Below are positions 45,279 through 56,795 of a stretch of DNA of 64,000 nt, one piece after another. The notes beneath the pieces were generated by a model. The model was not told the origin of the DNA. It did not search any database and worked only from the letters and a program-made list of their open reading frames with translations. Position 1 is the first letter of the stretch. Each line of letters begins with the position of its first letter. The position numbers and the translations under genes were made by a program. Where the stretch lies: assembly GCA_963573305.1 (NCBI GenBank), contig OY754329.1:18939200-19003199 (forward strand). Reading direction: 5' to 3'. The DNA is from Pyrrhosoma nymphula (lineage: Eukaryota; Arthropoda; Insecta; Odonata; Coenagrionidae).

Positions 45279-46438
45279 AACATCTACATCTACGATGTAC
45301 CGTGCAAGCCACCACTAGGGTGTGTGGCACGGGGTGATTCCACACCAGGCATGCAGAACTCGTCCCAGAACAAATCAGAACCTCGCACGCTCCCCCTGGC
45401 GCTAGGCGCAGACACCAGAAAGCAGTCAGGAGAACAGTGCGCAGTCCAACCAGAAACTGGGAATACGTAAATGAACATGCAAACATGCAGAACAATGCTA
45501 TACACATATCTAGTGGTTAATATTACTGATACTGTTAATTTATGAATACTACGAGATGCTACTTCATGCAGAGAACAAAATAAAATAATGCCGGACAAAT
45601 CGACCGGTGTGAAGAGTTAGTAATGATGTGGTGTTATTAAGCACAAGTGAAAATTCTACTCTACTTGTTGAGGGTGGGAGTTTCATATCTATTATGATCC
45701 CTTATTGTACGTGGGAAAAATTACATTTTAAGGGCCAGATTCATAGTCGTTACCTGGATGTCTCCTGGGCTCTGGGGGACCCCTTGGCTCAGAAAAGATA
45801 TTCATAGTCGCAATCCAGGTGACTGTTGTTACCCAACCCTCCCCCAGGCAACCGATTTCGTGGGTGAGGCCTGAGGCTTACCCAAAGCTCCCCTGGACCT
45901 CCCCTAACGCAGGGTACGAGACCCATCACGATAATTGCGGGAGAAAAGAAAGTGCTGCCAGAGCGCGGAACAAAATACTATAACTTAGCGATTGTTATGT
46001 TCCAGAAGTTTGTGAATTTGCTTCGGCTATTTCATACGTACTCAGATTTCTGCGCTCCTCCACCAAGTCACACAAGAGCTTTTTCTCATTATAAGTGAAC
46101 GCAATGCGCTGGTTTGCGACTGCCATTTTTGTTTACTTTATGCTCCGTTACCATAAAGAATTAGCACAGAATCGTTCAGCGGAACCGTTCACGGGTCTTT
46201 GAGCCGGTATAGTCAACAACTCTCCTACCCAGGCATCCCTGGCTGGGTGTTACCAAGGTATTGTTTATGAATCGCGCGGTGAAGGGGACCCCTAGGTGTT
46301 ACCTGGCCAGGGGATACCCAGGTGACACACAGAAAAATGACTATGAATACGGGCCTAAATCTATCGGTTCGGCAGTCAATTTCCTTTATTTTATTCCTGT
46401 GATTGCTTCTACCGTAGTACGTTGGCTCTAGCAGTATA
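45279..46438 (+). repeat. Family C repeat, long-form copy (split by Harbinger-like MITE)
   Basis: It is collinear with 27036-27575: atctacatctacgatgtacc, gtgcaagccaccactagggt, caaaataaaataatgccgga, then after the insertion at 45732-46355 the segment ggcagtcaatttccttta and gtacgttggctctagcagta. Divergence between the two copies is modest, suggesting separate insertions of a related source. Confidence 0.82.
45729..46358. mobile_element. PIF/Harbinger-like MITE with TAA duplication
   Basis: The element 45732-46355 begins gggccagattcatagtc and ends gactatgaatacgggcc, flanked by TAA on both sides (45729-45731, 46356-46358). The sister family C copy at 27490 has the empty site attttaaatctatcg with a single TAA, which proves insertion and duplication size. 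GGGCC ends plus a 3-bp TAA duplication are characteristic of PIF/Harbinger. The interior contains inverted patches (cccaggtgac, ggtgacc-like) but no transposase. Confidence 0.88.
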
Positions 46439-46440
46439 TA

Positions 46441-46670
46441 AGATGCAAGGTTTCAGGCTTTCCCGGTGAATAGAATCCATGAAGGCTTCTCGGGTTCCAT
46501 CTTGGTAGTTGGGTCCATGACCGACGTTTTGACACCGTACTCTGCTACCGTCATCTGGGTGATGAGTATCCAAGTCACTCATCACCCTGATGGCGGTAGC
46601 AGAGTACGCTGCCGAAACGCCGGTCATGGACCCAATTACCCGGATGGAAACTCGAGAAGCCTTCATGCAA
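46441..46670 (-). mobile_element. Foldback, miniature Penelope-like element
   Basis: Arms: catgaaggcttctcgggttc (46479) against gaaactcgagaagccttcatg, and gtactctgctaccg against cggtagcagagtac near the centre. Plus strand 46586-46625 reads cctgatggc, GGTAGC-loop-GCTGCC, gaaacgccggtc, a hammerhead-like order with A9 replaced by G. The left tail (caggctttcccggtgaatag, 46454) matches that at 43317. A possible target duplication atgcaa at both ends is too short to trust. It sits directly at the end of the preserved family C similarity. Confidence 0.68.
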
Positions 46671-47354
46671 CAAATATGCAGTTTTGGACCTGCATTGAAG
46701 AGACTTACTTGAACAGAAGTATAGGGCCGCTATGGCTTCTTTCGTTCGGGCCTCCCCGCGGCCCGCGCCCGATGGAAAATGTCAAAATCGGCCTATCCGA
46801 GGCCCTTATGAACATTCCTACACTTAGTGGAAAATACCTTATCAACTGCTATTTGAAAATTGTATAGGAAAACACCATGAGAAGATGTAGAGATTGCATT
46901 GTATTTCTTTGGGATTTAGGCTCATGTTTACATTTGTACCGTTGCAGTCTCATCGGTACCCTCGCTGCCAGAAAAACCAGAAACAGATCGAGCCAGGCCA
47001 AGGGTTGGCTGGCCATAAATTTGGAATGAGAAAGCCCTGCCCCTGCCGCCCCCTAAGAGGAAGTTACAAGGACGGAAAACTAGAAGATGTAAATTAATTC
47101 ACTCTAGTTAGCCCTCATCTATATCACGCCGCAAGAATAAATCACTGTGCACAAAAACATTTACTCGATAATTGGACAAATTATGAAGACAAACCAAGCT
47201 ATTCTTAAAATATGGCATAAATTATAAAAAAACAGATTGAAGGGTTAGGTTTGGAGCCGCTAGAGGTTAAAGGAAAGGTTAAAGGATTATTCATTTCTCA
47301 GGAGTTTCAGGTTGGCAGGGATGATATCGTTCATAAGAAATTTTGGGTAGTGTA
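46671..47354. other. Spacer, nothing recognised
   Basis: No gene or repeat recognised. Confidence 0.35.
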
Positions 47355-47515
47355 TTGGCATGCGCATTGGCCTGGTATGTATAAGGCCTGTAGGCCTTAT
47401 GCCTACCAGGGCATGGGCATGTGTATGTGATTAAGGGTCCAGGTCGACTTTTTTTGTCGTGGAAATTTTTGCATATTTCATCGCCGTAATTCATTCGGTG
47501 GGATGGATATCATAT
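47355..47515. repeat. Hairpin plus SINE-like tail
   Basis: An inverted repeat cctggtatgtataaggcct / aggccttatgcctaccagg lies at 47370-47410. It is followed by gtccaggtcgactttttttg and gcatatttcatcgccgtaat (47470-47490), the tail also present at 39630 and 63025. It is probably a decayed SINE with an inverted partner. Confidence 0.5.
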
Positions 47516-48164
47516 TGTGAGAATTCCTTCTCCCCATATACTATTTTGGGAGGAGCAAGTAAATGAAGCATGAATTTTTATGATTCTATGATTGTGATTT
47601 TCCCATCTTCTATATGTGTACCTACTACCTTATATTTACTTATCAGCTTACCTATTTACAAGAAAGTGTTACTCTGAAGCTAGACAAGATGGAAATCTGA
47701 CAATTGGTGTGCGGATTTTATTGTAGCTCAAAGGAATCGAATAGAATTGCTGGGCATGTGTATGGGATTTTACGAAATATATATTTGTCACACGGTGGAT
47801 CTTGAAAAAGAAACTATCTAAAATGAGGATGTAGATAGCCCTATGAATTAGAGACATGTACGTGAAGTCTTAATTAATTATTTGTCTAACTACTCTTCTA
47901 AAGTAATATTTGTTTCTGGTATGCATTAATTACAGTCCTCAAAGAGGTGAAATGCTGGGGGACGACAGCATTTCGTGTGGCGCTTTGTGTATTTTAAATC
48001 TTTCTCTTGTATGTTTCTATGAGAGAAGGAGGAGATGTATTTTCATTACCACAGTGCCAAGTGTACTTTTTATTTTGAGGAACGTACTGGCTGTCCGTAA
48101 ATGTGAATCTGAGTATGAACATATAAACATCTGTGCGTGTACATGTGGAAATTTCTTCTTCCTC
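47516..48164. other. Spacer, nothing recognised
   Basis: No gene or repeat recognised. Confidence 0.35.
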
Positions 48165-48612
48165 AGCTCTACAGCCAGGTGTGGGTCTTGGCTTCTTCCT
48201 CAGTTATATGCCCCCATTCGGCTCTCCTTCTTGCTTTCTCTCACCATCTTCCAATCCCCATTGTCTTCAGGTCCACTTCAACATCTTGTGGCCATCTTTT
48301 GCGTGGTCTTCCTCTCCTCCTACTCCCTTCCATCTTGCTATTTTATAACAATTTAGGCATTCTATACTCTTCCATCCTTTGAACATAGCCCAACCATGAC
48401 AGTCGCAATGACTTTGAGAACCTAACTATATCCTTCTCTTCCAATATTTCATTTATTTCATAGTTCATTCTTATTCTCTACGTTTCTCCTTCTTTAACTG
48501 GGCCATAGATTCTCCTTATTATTTTCCTTTCAAATCTTCTTAATGTTTCTTCATCTTGTTTGGATAAGACCCATGTCTCAGTTCCATATGTAAATGTGGA
48601 CATGATGAGCTT
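48165..48612 (-). pseudogene. Non-LTR retrotransposon 3' end, second copy
   Basis: The minus strand of this stretch is a close relative of 38100-38530. It carries the same WLGYVQRM-type, RGRPRKRWPQDVEVDLKTMG-type and carboxy-terminal segments, read from cccatgtctcagttccatat (48571) down to ctcagctctacagcc (48166). It begins inside the region after the reverse transcriptase core and is therefore strongly 5'-truncated; frame breaks are present. A GAA-type tail lies at 48154-48164. Confidence 0.8.
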
Positions 48613-49540
48613 TTATCATGGATCGTCAAAGTGAAATTTACGACACTAATCTCGTGCCCGATATTCGGAAGAATATATATTCGAGAATATTGAGCTTGAA
48701 AGTTGTGTTTGTTCAACATTCCTTCAAGGGAATGGAACCGTCCTGTTCATTTCCACTTTTTCGCTTGCGTTTTCCAGTTCACACTACTCTCTGGAATCGT
48801 CTTTCGTTCTATTGTCGCTCGCCAGTGGGCGTGGTTTGTTTGCTTGGCTAACTTGGCTAAGCGCACTGTCGCCGCCTCTCTAACTAGTTATCTAGAAAAG
48901 CTGAAATCGAATAAAATGCGTCAAGCTCTTGACACATGAAACTGCGAGGGCGTAGAATGGACGCCATCATGGCGAGTAAATACGCGATAGAAGTCATAAA
49001 ACGTGGGGCTCTGGTTTAGCTGGGTTTGAAAAAAACAATTATAGAAGATTAATCTGTCGTCAAAGTTAACTCATCTGTTAATATTATTTACGGCATGTCT
49101 TGAATGCGTATTTAATCAACTGAAAGATAATTGTTTGCTACACTTACGACGTTAGCCGTGGCTTCCCAGGAAAATGAGAATGTGATCGCTGATGGCGAAA
49201 TATAAATCTCTTGAAATGCGAAATATGTTCTGGATTAATGTTCTAGTTCACGTACTTGGGTAACTTTTGGATGCGAATGTAGAATAAAGAGAAGGATTTC
49301 CTAAGAAAACGCAGAATTTACTATGATAATGTAATTGATGGGAGAAAACTGAAGAAGAATTATCAAGAAAAGAATAATTACTAAGAAAAGCCTATTGAAG
49401 TGTAAACTTCTATAGGTGCACTACGCACAGAAAATTCTGCAGGCGGTAAATCGGATTCTGGGCGACACGATTTTTTTTCTCGTCAAGCTTAGCATGCCGA
49501 ATGTAAACTCATGAAAACGCTTTTTCTTTTAACTGACTAA
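48613..49540. other. Spacer, nothing recognised
   Basis: No gene or repeat recognised. Confidence 0.35.
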
Positions 49541-49615
49541 GATGGTGTAGTGGTTAGAGTCATCGTCCCATGTATGTACTTAAGGTCTCAGGATCGATTC
49601 CTAGTGGTGGTTCGT
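49541..49615 (+). repeat. tRNA-like sequence, probable SINE head
   Basis: Box A-like gtgtagtggttagagtcatc (49553) and box B-like ggatcgattcctagtgg (49591) are spaced as in a tRNA. Acceptor pairing is weak and the anticodon arm is poor, so this is a tRNA-derived repeat or pseudogene rather than a tRNA gene. Confidence 0.5.
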
Positions 49616-49619
49616 TAAA

Positions 49620-50370
49620 TGGTATATGGCGGCTCCAGATAAATATTAGCAAAACCAAAGCAATAGTCTTTCACCCGCCAAGGAAAGAAGTCAGACCACT
49701 GAACACCATTAAAATTGGGCAGCAAGGATTAGATTGGACCTAGGAGGTTGAATACCTTGGAGTGAAAATAGACAAGAAAGTAAACATGAGTAGCCACCTA
49801 GATAAGGTGATAGGTAAAAGTACGGGCTTGAGGGCCAAGTTAAGCCCTATTCTCAGATCGAAAGCAACTCCCCCAACCATTAAAAACTATATCAGAACTA
49901 CATTCAACCTGTAATTATATATGCAGCACCTGCTTGGGCGGGTATCCTAAACAAAGCACAAATAAAAAGATGGGAAACTCAAGAGAGAAGAATAATAAGA
50001 TCAGTCTTCAAGATCAGGAAAAGAGAGCGGAACAACAAATTGTACCAAATAACAGGTATTACTCCAATTATAGAAAAGATAAAAAGGCTCTCGCAAGAAA
50101 ATATTACGATCGCAATAAATTATTAGAAACAGCTAGATGGCAGTAACAATCCGCGTTTAAAACAATTACTTTAAAACGAAGACGTAACCAGGAATCACTA
50201 CAAAACTCCTGGTAATGTTTTAAATTTAAATTTTTAAATTATAATATTTAATTTTAATGCAGTTTTTAAACAACTTATTGACGATAAAAAAATTGGACAC
50301 TAAGCAGATGCTTCAGACAAAGAAATGAGCAAAAGTCACCTTGGGGTGACAACCTCTATAAAACACAAAG
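49620..50370 (+). pseudogene. Jockey-like non-LTR retrotransposon RT fragment
   Basis: From 49631 the translation reads LQINISKTKAIVFHPPRKEV, then EVEYLGVKIDKKVNMSSHLD, then RAKLSPILRSKATPPTIKNY. After a one-base frameshift near 49905 come PVIIYAAPAWAGILNKAQIK and RRIIRSVFKIRKRERNNKLY. This is the palm/thumb-end layout of Jockey/CR1 reverse transcriptases. An in-frame stop interrupts at 49740. The catalytic YADD region is not included, so the copy is 5'-truncated. A 3' UTR of about 200 bp follows without a clear tail. Confidence 0.82.
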
Positions 50371-50930
50371 ACACATGATGATAGTGGTGGAGTTTTTTTA
50401 TATATTATATTGATCAGAACATCGTCATAGAACTTTACACTTCTCCTATGTGGTCTTAAGCGCATCAATTCTTTTATTTTTTTATATTACAAGTGGCGCA
50501 TCTTGGAATGGTTCTGAAACTTGATCATCACGAAAGGAGGATGAGTGTAGACTGGGGGGTTTTTGAGATGTGGTTGTGGAGAAGGACGGAAAGAGTATGC
50601 TGGATCGAAAGGAGACAAGATTGGGATGCTTTGGTGATGGCAGCGGAAGAGGGAAGAGGAGAAAAGGAATTTTGGAGAGTGCGAAAAGAGGGAAAATATT
50701 TGAAGAGTTTAAAATATCTGAAGTATTGGAAAATAGGTAATCAGTAAGTATAAAGTTAGATAAAACACCCCGTGGCCAAATAAATTAGAGACGGGACATT
50801 CCATTGATCTACATCTTGTTTGCTGGGATACCTATGATGATGATGATATACTCAGTGAGCTGTTTTCCACTTCACAAAATACAAAAACATAATCCACTGC
50901 AGCAAATGCTCTCAACATGACTAGAGCACT
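50371..50930. other. Spacer, nothing recognised
   Basis: The frame at 50493-50747 is Arg/Glu/Trp-rich and lacks any signature. Confidence 0.35.
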
Positions 50931-51015
50931 TAAAATGCTGTACACGGTCCGTCGGATGGGACGTAAAACTGCGGATCTATTTGCACCTTGCGTTGAAAGC
51001 AGGCTAATTATAACG
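50931..51015 (+). repeat. SINE tail fragment
   Basis: The segment ggtccgtcggatgggacgta followed by aaactg and gcgttgaaagcagg matches the SINE tail at 61524-61578 (cgttcgtcaggtaggacgtt, ttccgttaagagcagg). The head is missing. Confidence 0.5.
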
Positions 51016-51052
51016 GAAAGTAGGCTGGTCTTTTCTTCTGCATTCTTCCAAC

Positions 51053-51332
51053 ACCCAAATCATCCGACAGTCTCTGGCGTTATATGGTGGAACAGCATTT
51101 TAGTACTTAAATAAAACTGCAGTAATTGTACTGTCCACTCAAATTTTAATGTAAATATTACACTACACGTGTTTCGACGTTTCTTAGGGCGTCATCATCA
51201 GGTCTACCTGCGCCTTGTAGTCCTGTTGACGACACCCTAAGAAACGTCGAAACACGTGTAGTGTAATATTTACATTAGAATTTATGTGGACGGTACAATT
51301 ACTGCAGTTTTATTTAAGTACCCAAATCATCC
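51053..51332 (-). mobile_element. Foldback, miniature Penelope-like element with 13-bp target duplication
   Basis: acccaaatcatcc is identical at 51053-51065 and 51320-51332. Arms are long: ttaaataaaactgcagtaat (51107) against attactgcagttttatttaa, continuing through atgtaaatattacactacac. Minus strand 51202-51165 reads cctgatgatgacgcc...cgtcgaaacacgtgt: intact CTGATGA and GAAA, a GACG/CGTC stem and an ACACGTGT palindrome. The one-sided tail on the left reads, on the minus strand, gttccaccatataacgccag, the clearest match to the RT-bearing member at 56287. Confidence 0.85.
51165..51202 (-). ncRNA. Hammerhead-ribozyme-like core
   Basis: The order on the minus strand is CTGATGA, one unpaired T, GACG-loop-CGTC hairpin, GAAA, then palindrome ACACGTGT followed by A. 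In hammerheads CUGAUGA and GAAA are the conserved core and the third helix is closed by A-U just before the cleavage base H. The short palindrome would allow two cores to pair as a dimer, as proposed for Penelope-like retroelement hammerheads. Helix I is not evident, so activity is uncertain. Confidence 0.5.
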
Positions 51333-51956
51333 TTCTGTTACTAATGCACCTCCCACTCCTTAGTAACGTACGTTACGTAGCTGCGTATAACGTGTTGGTC
51401 GCCTCTCCGAGTGTTGTAAAGTGTTTAATTTTTCAAGGGCCGAAACCTTATTTCTCCATCTGTCCGACTTCCATAAAAAAATTCCAATCGGGATTTCTTG
51501 GCTGGGTGCTCCCTTGTGGGTCCAGGGAAATGTAGGAAACGGGGTGGCTGGGAGTGTTTGCTTATCTAACTGCCATGTGCCGATTGCTGTGCAGCAAGCG
51601 TTGTTGCTATGTACCTACTCGGTGCGATCCTGTGCAAGGTGGTGTTGCATGCTCGTGAATTCCTCTTTTATTGAGGTTGGCGGTGATTGAGGGTGCCCTC
51701 TGCGTCCTCAAAATTCCGGAAATAGAAATGGGCAAGGATTCATCGCTCAAAGATTATGTCATTCCGTTTTAGGTTACCTTGTCCTTTCTGAACATCCTCC
51801 ACTGATCGCGGTCGACTGCTCTCTTTGTTTTTCGATGCTCTTTTTATTATTCAACGTTTCCTGTATTGATGCGCTCAAATATGTCTCTTTTTTATATATT
51901 TATTTCAGTCGTCATTCAAATAGATTATTCTGGTTTAGGTTTCTTATAGAGCGGTC
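51333..51956. other. Spacer, nothing recognised
   Basis: No gene or repeat recognised. Confidence 0.35.
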
Positions 51957-52207
51957 ATGATTTCTACAGGGAGAAAAAGAAAACTTTTACAAATACCACT
52001 TAAATTTATTTAAAACTCGACCCGGGTATCGACGTGGATTCACATCATCATCAGGCCTTTTTTCACATCATCATCAGGCCTGTGAATCCACGTCCACACC
52101 CGGGTCGAGTTTTAAATAAATTTAAGTGGTATTTGTAAAAGTTGTCTTTTTCTCCCTGTTATGATGGAATACCACCAAGTAAACCTTGAGAAAGTAATGA
52201 TTTCTAC
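51957..52207 (-). mobile_element. Foldback, miniature Penelope-like element with 11-bp target duplication
   Basis: atgatttctac is identical at 51957-51967 and 52197-52207. Arms: ttttacaaataccacttaaa (51985) against tttaagtggtatttgtaaaa; both contain the cccgggt segment. Minus strand 52055-52019 reads cctgatgatgatgtg...cacgtcgatacccgggtc: CTGATGA, a perfect 6-pair GATGTG/CACGTC hairpin, GATA in place of GAAA, and the CCCGGG palindrome. A short direct repeat (cacatcatcatcaggcc) fills the centre. The right tail is ggaataccaccaagtaaacc (52166-52185). Confidence 0.82.
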
Positions 52208-55200
52208 GGACTGTTTACCATTTTAAGAATGTTTCTATATTCAGGTGATTCCGTATGCCTTACGATTGCACAATTATGACGAAACAAAGGGGAACTGAAG
52301 TGACCCTAAACTAATTGTCAAAGTTATTCATTATTATCGCTGTGGGGCCTTTGCTGACGTAGCATTTAGCTAGGGTATTTGACTTTGACATTTTTAAAAT
52401 ACTGCGTAATTCTGCTAGAGAAACCTTGAAAGGTCTTTTGCCATTGCATTTCGTATTTACGATCACAATGGTTTTTCTGTAAATCGTGATTGGTGAGCAC
52501 TGACGTAGTTGTATTTCATCGATATATTATGAATCATTTTCAAACTTATGGCTATGACCCCTAATAAAGAAGGTCGCCATTGCTAAAATGAGCTTATATT
52601 TGTGGTATATTTTTCTTTAAGAGAAAATGGTAACCATGAACGTTGGCTGCGTTCAGTGTGGTGTCATCTATTTTTAGTTACAATCGTAACAGGCGATGAT
52701 ATATGACAAAACCGGATTCTAATTTTGATATGTTCCTTTGATATTTTTACATCCCTGTTTAGCGCGCATATTTCTAAGTATTTAAAGCCAATTGTTACCT
52801 TTGTATTCCATGCCACAGGTATTACGCGCTTTGAAGTTCATCGGTGCCATGAAGGGGTTGCATTAACGAGTGTTGTAAAGTGTTTCGATGGATAATGCCT
52901 GGAATTTAGCACTTTCTACCGCTCTAATTTGAAAGGCGGAGGCGCTTCGAGCCTAGTGAGTTGAGAAAATCGATTCCTAGAGTCAAACTGCGAATGTTTA
53001 TTCAACTGTCAGTGGGGAGTGGATTAAATTGGTTTTGAAAAAGTTAAGAAAATTGACTACTTAACCGCCCTCCAAAAATTTAACTTAACCGTCGATTAAG
53101 GTGCGGTCGAAATGGTCGCGTTTACCGTCAACTTCGTCGACTCGAGGGAAAATACCAGGGCGGGTCGTTCCTGGAAGGCCATGCATATATGTACGCATCA
53201 CGAGTTTCCAGCCGTTCAAATTTTCTCCCTAAAATTAGCCCGCCAGAAAAGGGACGAGGTGTTCGGGACGTGAGACTCTTCGAGGATCAGTCCTTCGACC
53301 TCGCGTCCTTCGCACCGCGTGATCCGTTCCTTTTCTTCCCGCACATATTTTTATTTGGCGAGCGCTTTCAAGAACGGATTTGGATCGTCCCAGAATGGGG
53401 AGAGAAGCGAGAGAGGAGTGATTTGGCATTAACTCCTAGTCCAGGCAGAGTGCCAGCCGCAAGAAAAGATGTCATTGTTCCCTCCACTCAGTGGGACCGA
53501 TTACCATTTAAATTTTCCTTTTTAATTTTACTGTGAGCTAGCTGTGAGAATATTATAATCACAATGGCTGCGAAAACACATGTCTCGCGAATGCTTAGTA
53601 AGGATGCCAGCAAGAGTGTGACGTGAAAGAATATAGTGTTACTAGTAGGAAATATATATTGTTTCACCGTGTGCGATCATGATTGTCGCCATATTTTTTT
53701 AAGCTTTTAAGAAATATAATGTGCATTATTTATGTGCAAGAGCATTTGGAAGCTTGGAAAAATGTCAACAATGACGCGCGCTCGCTTTTATTTTCGTATT
53801 TCGTCCTCGCCCAGAGCTTCATAATACGGAATTAAATTACCACCTCCGAGAAGACGTGTTGAAACGTTATATCAGCAGCTTGCTTAATCTGAGACCCATT
53901 GTCTGGTCCTCCGTAACCCCTGGAATCCCAGCTGCCGTTATCTTCCCGTGGCAATTCATTCAGCCCAATTTATGTAGGTGGATTTTTTTTCTCTCTTTTT
54001 TTTTAAATTAAACGACGATTCATATGAGTCTATCGGCTGCATCAATCTCCACCATACGTCATGGGGGCTGCGTGACACCAAGGATACATTACGTCTCACA
54101 TTCATTGCGCTGTCTCAACAGAATCCGCGCCGGAAGACGGTACGCGAAAGAAGAAAACTCATGGGCCAATCGTAAAATTCGTAATGGGCATGATCGTAAA
54201 GTTCAGTAATGCTTGTAATAATTGACGAAGTACTTCCCAAGTTGGAGACATATAGATTAAGATTCATTCTTTCCACTGTAAAGCTACCCCTTCTTGTGCT
54301 ACTTCGCTTCCAATCCCTGTAAAACACTGTTGACCTCTGATAATATGTACCCTCGAATATGAGTAACTTATCTCCACTCTGGTCGTTCATAGCTGCATGT
54401 CATATGTGTTACTTCCTGTCATGTATTAGCAGATGTTGCTTAGGTTGTCTCTCCTACCTTCGTGCTTATGCCACTTCCTTCGTGTAAGTTGATTCGTAAT
54501 TATTGTGTTAAATGGATTATACTAGATGAAAATGCGCTTGGAAAAGGACGATTGAAATTTGATAGCCAGTAGAAGAGACACTGAACGTCAATAACGAAAG
54601 ACCACCACGAATTAAAGTGGAAAGAATGGGATATTTTGGACGACGAAAAACAAATAAATACGTAGTTGAGGTGGATTAGAAATGCAGAAGTAACTTTGCT
54701 GATGTAACATGTTTCTTGATTTTATGTAGAGATTAGGCCAATTACTTTTTAATAAAAATGAATGAATATACTCTAGGGTAAAACGTATCGCAAATACTAA
54801 GTCATCAGTGAAAAAGAAATGTCTATGCATGTTAGTAAGCCTACAAATAAATTAATGGGAAATATTTATGGATTGATCGATAAAGACCCCCATTAAAATT
54901 TACTTGGTTTGAAATGAATTGGTGATCCTTAATGATTCTACGAGGTTTATTATGAGAGATAATGTTTCATCTGTAATTGTGATTCCTAAATGCTTCATAG
55001 CGTCGCTTACGTTTTTATTAACTCAACGATTTTGAGCCATTTAATTATTCTTTTAGATGTGATAAAAATGTGTATGTCCCAATACTCTACCCCTGTTAGC
55101 AGTACTATTAGTAACAGTAGCAACTGCTTCCATGTATTTTATCCAGTATTACGTCAAAAAAATTATTCAAGTCGGAATGATCTTATTATTAAAGCTCAGT

Positions 55201-56277
55201 TATTATTTTTCTAAGATGTTGTATCTATTCGCCTCGTTGAATGTGCGAGTTTAAGATGGTTCCACCGTAAAATGACTTAAATGTCATTTGATTCAAAATC
55301 TGTCTACTTGTAGAAAACGTTGTCCTCTATCTGATATGAACAACAAAATAATACCTTTCCACGCTATTTTATTATATAATTGAACTTGAAATTACATTGT
55401 GTTCAATGGGGGAATGAGAGAAACACGGGGAAAATTAGTATTTTTCCATAAAATACAAATGCCATTTTCGTGGAAATCTGTCTCTAAGAAGGAAATAATC
55501 CAGAGAAATTGTATAAAAATAAAATACAGGCATCTAACCACCTTATTTTTCTAGTTATTGATGAATTAATGCCGTAATTGAAGTCAAAACGTGGTAATTT
55601 GTGGGAAATGACGCTGCAGTCGGCGCCTAGGGCTGGAAAAAAGTGCTCATTTAAAATACATTCGTGGAATAATCTGCATATTTTGTACCTTACTTTTGGG
55701 TTTCTATAGGTAACGCATTGCGTCAGTGAAAGAAGGATTTTTTTGACAAAATATCAAAAATGTGGAATTTAGTATTTGTTTTGACTCACACAGTCGCGGC
55801 GGAACATCCTTAAAAGTTCTGGTCGTGGCACGAAACAGTTCTTTGAGATGTTGAAGATTTTGCGTGGGAGTTTGATCGTCGAGGGCACTCCGATGTTGTT
55901 TTTTTCCTCGCCCATCACATTATCGCCCGATTCGATGGCTCCCATCATTAAGGCAATTCGCTGTGATCTCCGCTATCAATCTCTTTTCCCCTTCCCCTCC
56001 TTACAAGACACTTCCGCCCTTCCTCCGAAGCCCGTCCTTGGGCTTTGCCCCCTTTGCCCTATCTCTCTCTCCTCTTCCCTCCTCCACCAAAACCGAAAAT
56101 CGGCTCTCCCGCGAAGATCCGGCTCTTCGCGGGATGTTTTGACAAAGGAATAATTGAGCCTATCACCACGATATCATTGTGCCGTAGTGAGGAAAGTACC
56201 AATTGATACTTACATTCACTTTCGTTTATGCACCTTTTATGCACACTTTTTCCCCCAAAATATTCAAAATACTGAAG
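52208..56277. other. Long spacer without supportable gene
   Basis: A GC-richer patch at 53130-53540 is open for 115 codons (53189-53536) without domain signature. The minus-strand frame at 54612-54830 contains TDDLVFA, faintly like an RT motif, but the surroundings do not support it. The rest is AT-rich single-copy-looking sequence. Confidence 0.35.
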
Positions 56278-56461
56278 GTAAAAAAATCTTTTAATATAAG
56301 ACACTGTCTCCGGCGTAACTCTGTGGAACTCCTTCTTTTTAATAATAAAAAAGCACTTGGTTGTTATTCCACACTTTATTTTAAGGAAACGACTCGGGTT
56401 TCAGCATCTCATGCCATCTTTTTATTTCAATACCAATAACATATTTTACTTAACATTGGAT

Positions 56462-56759
56462 GCTTGCAATCAAATAATTTAAGTTTCAACTCATTCATGA
56501 ATATCTCAGCTAGAATTGGTGACAATGGTGACTCCATAGCAAGGCCAGTCGTTTGTTTATAATATGTACCATTAAATAAGAAATAATTTTGTTCGATACA
56601 TAAAGCTAAAAGTAATTTTATCTAATTTACCATTTTGCCTACACCACCTGAACGTTTAATTAAATTTACCGCTAAGTTTGAGGCTTCCTTGGCTGGAACT
56701 GACGTAAACAGGTTAGTCACATCAAATAAAATGAGCTTGGAATTGGGAGGGGGTTTCAC
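56462..56759 (-). pseudogene. Penelope-like reverse transcriptase fragment
   Basis: Minus-strand translation starts KPPPNSKLILFDVTNLFTSV. LFDVTNLFTSVP corresponds to RT motif A with its catalytic Asp. After one in-frame stop it continues LLLALCIEQNYFLFNGTYYK, then GLAMESPLSPILAEIFMNEL, the motif B region (usual form AMGSPLSP; here Gly is Glu). Only about 100 codons remain of an enzyme normally several hundred residues long. The YxDD-containing motif C and the GIY-YIG endonuclease are absent. The fragment identifies the class but cannot be active. Confidence 0.9.
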
Positions 56760-56761
56760 CG

Positions 56762-56795
56762 CCTGATGATGGCATGAGATGCTGAAATCCGGGTC
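56762..56795 (+). ncRNA. Hammerhead-ribozyme-like core in Penelope-like terminal arm
   Basis: Order: CTGATGA, one unpaired T, a 5-pair hairpin GGCAT-GAG-ATGCT (one G-T pair), GAAA, then TCCGGGTC, where the palindrome ACCCGGGT has decayed at one base. The opposite arm (56396-56430) keeps the hairpin, GAAA and CCCGAGTC but lacks CTGATGA, showing that the first box sits just inside the arm boundary. No helix I could be drawn with the bases at hand. Confidence 0.55.

Noticed and set aside
44916..45470. 184-codon open frame as a gene
   Set aside because: Its second half is family C repeat, which is also open at 26984-27235 without any conserved domain.
51165..51202. Claim of an active hammerhead ribozyme
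   Set aside because: Core boxes and hairpin are present, but an unpaired base precedes the hairpin and helix I was not found, so only a ribozyme-like core is claimed.
51957..52207. CRISPR-like repeat at cacatcatcatcagg
   Set aside because: Only two adjacent copies at the centre of a foldback; no spacers and an animal genome context.
54612..54830. Reverse transcriptase motif C (TDDLVFA) on the minus strand
   Set aside because: No other RT segment in frame or in neighbouring frames; the upstream sequence has frequent stops.
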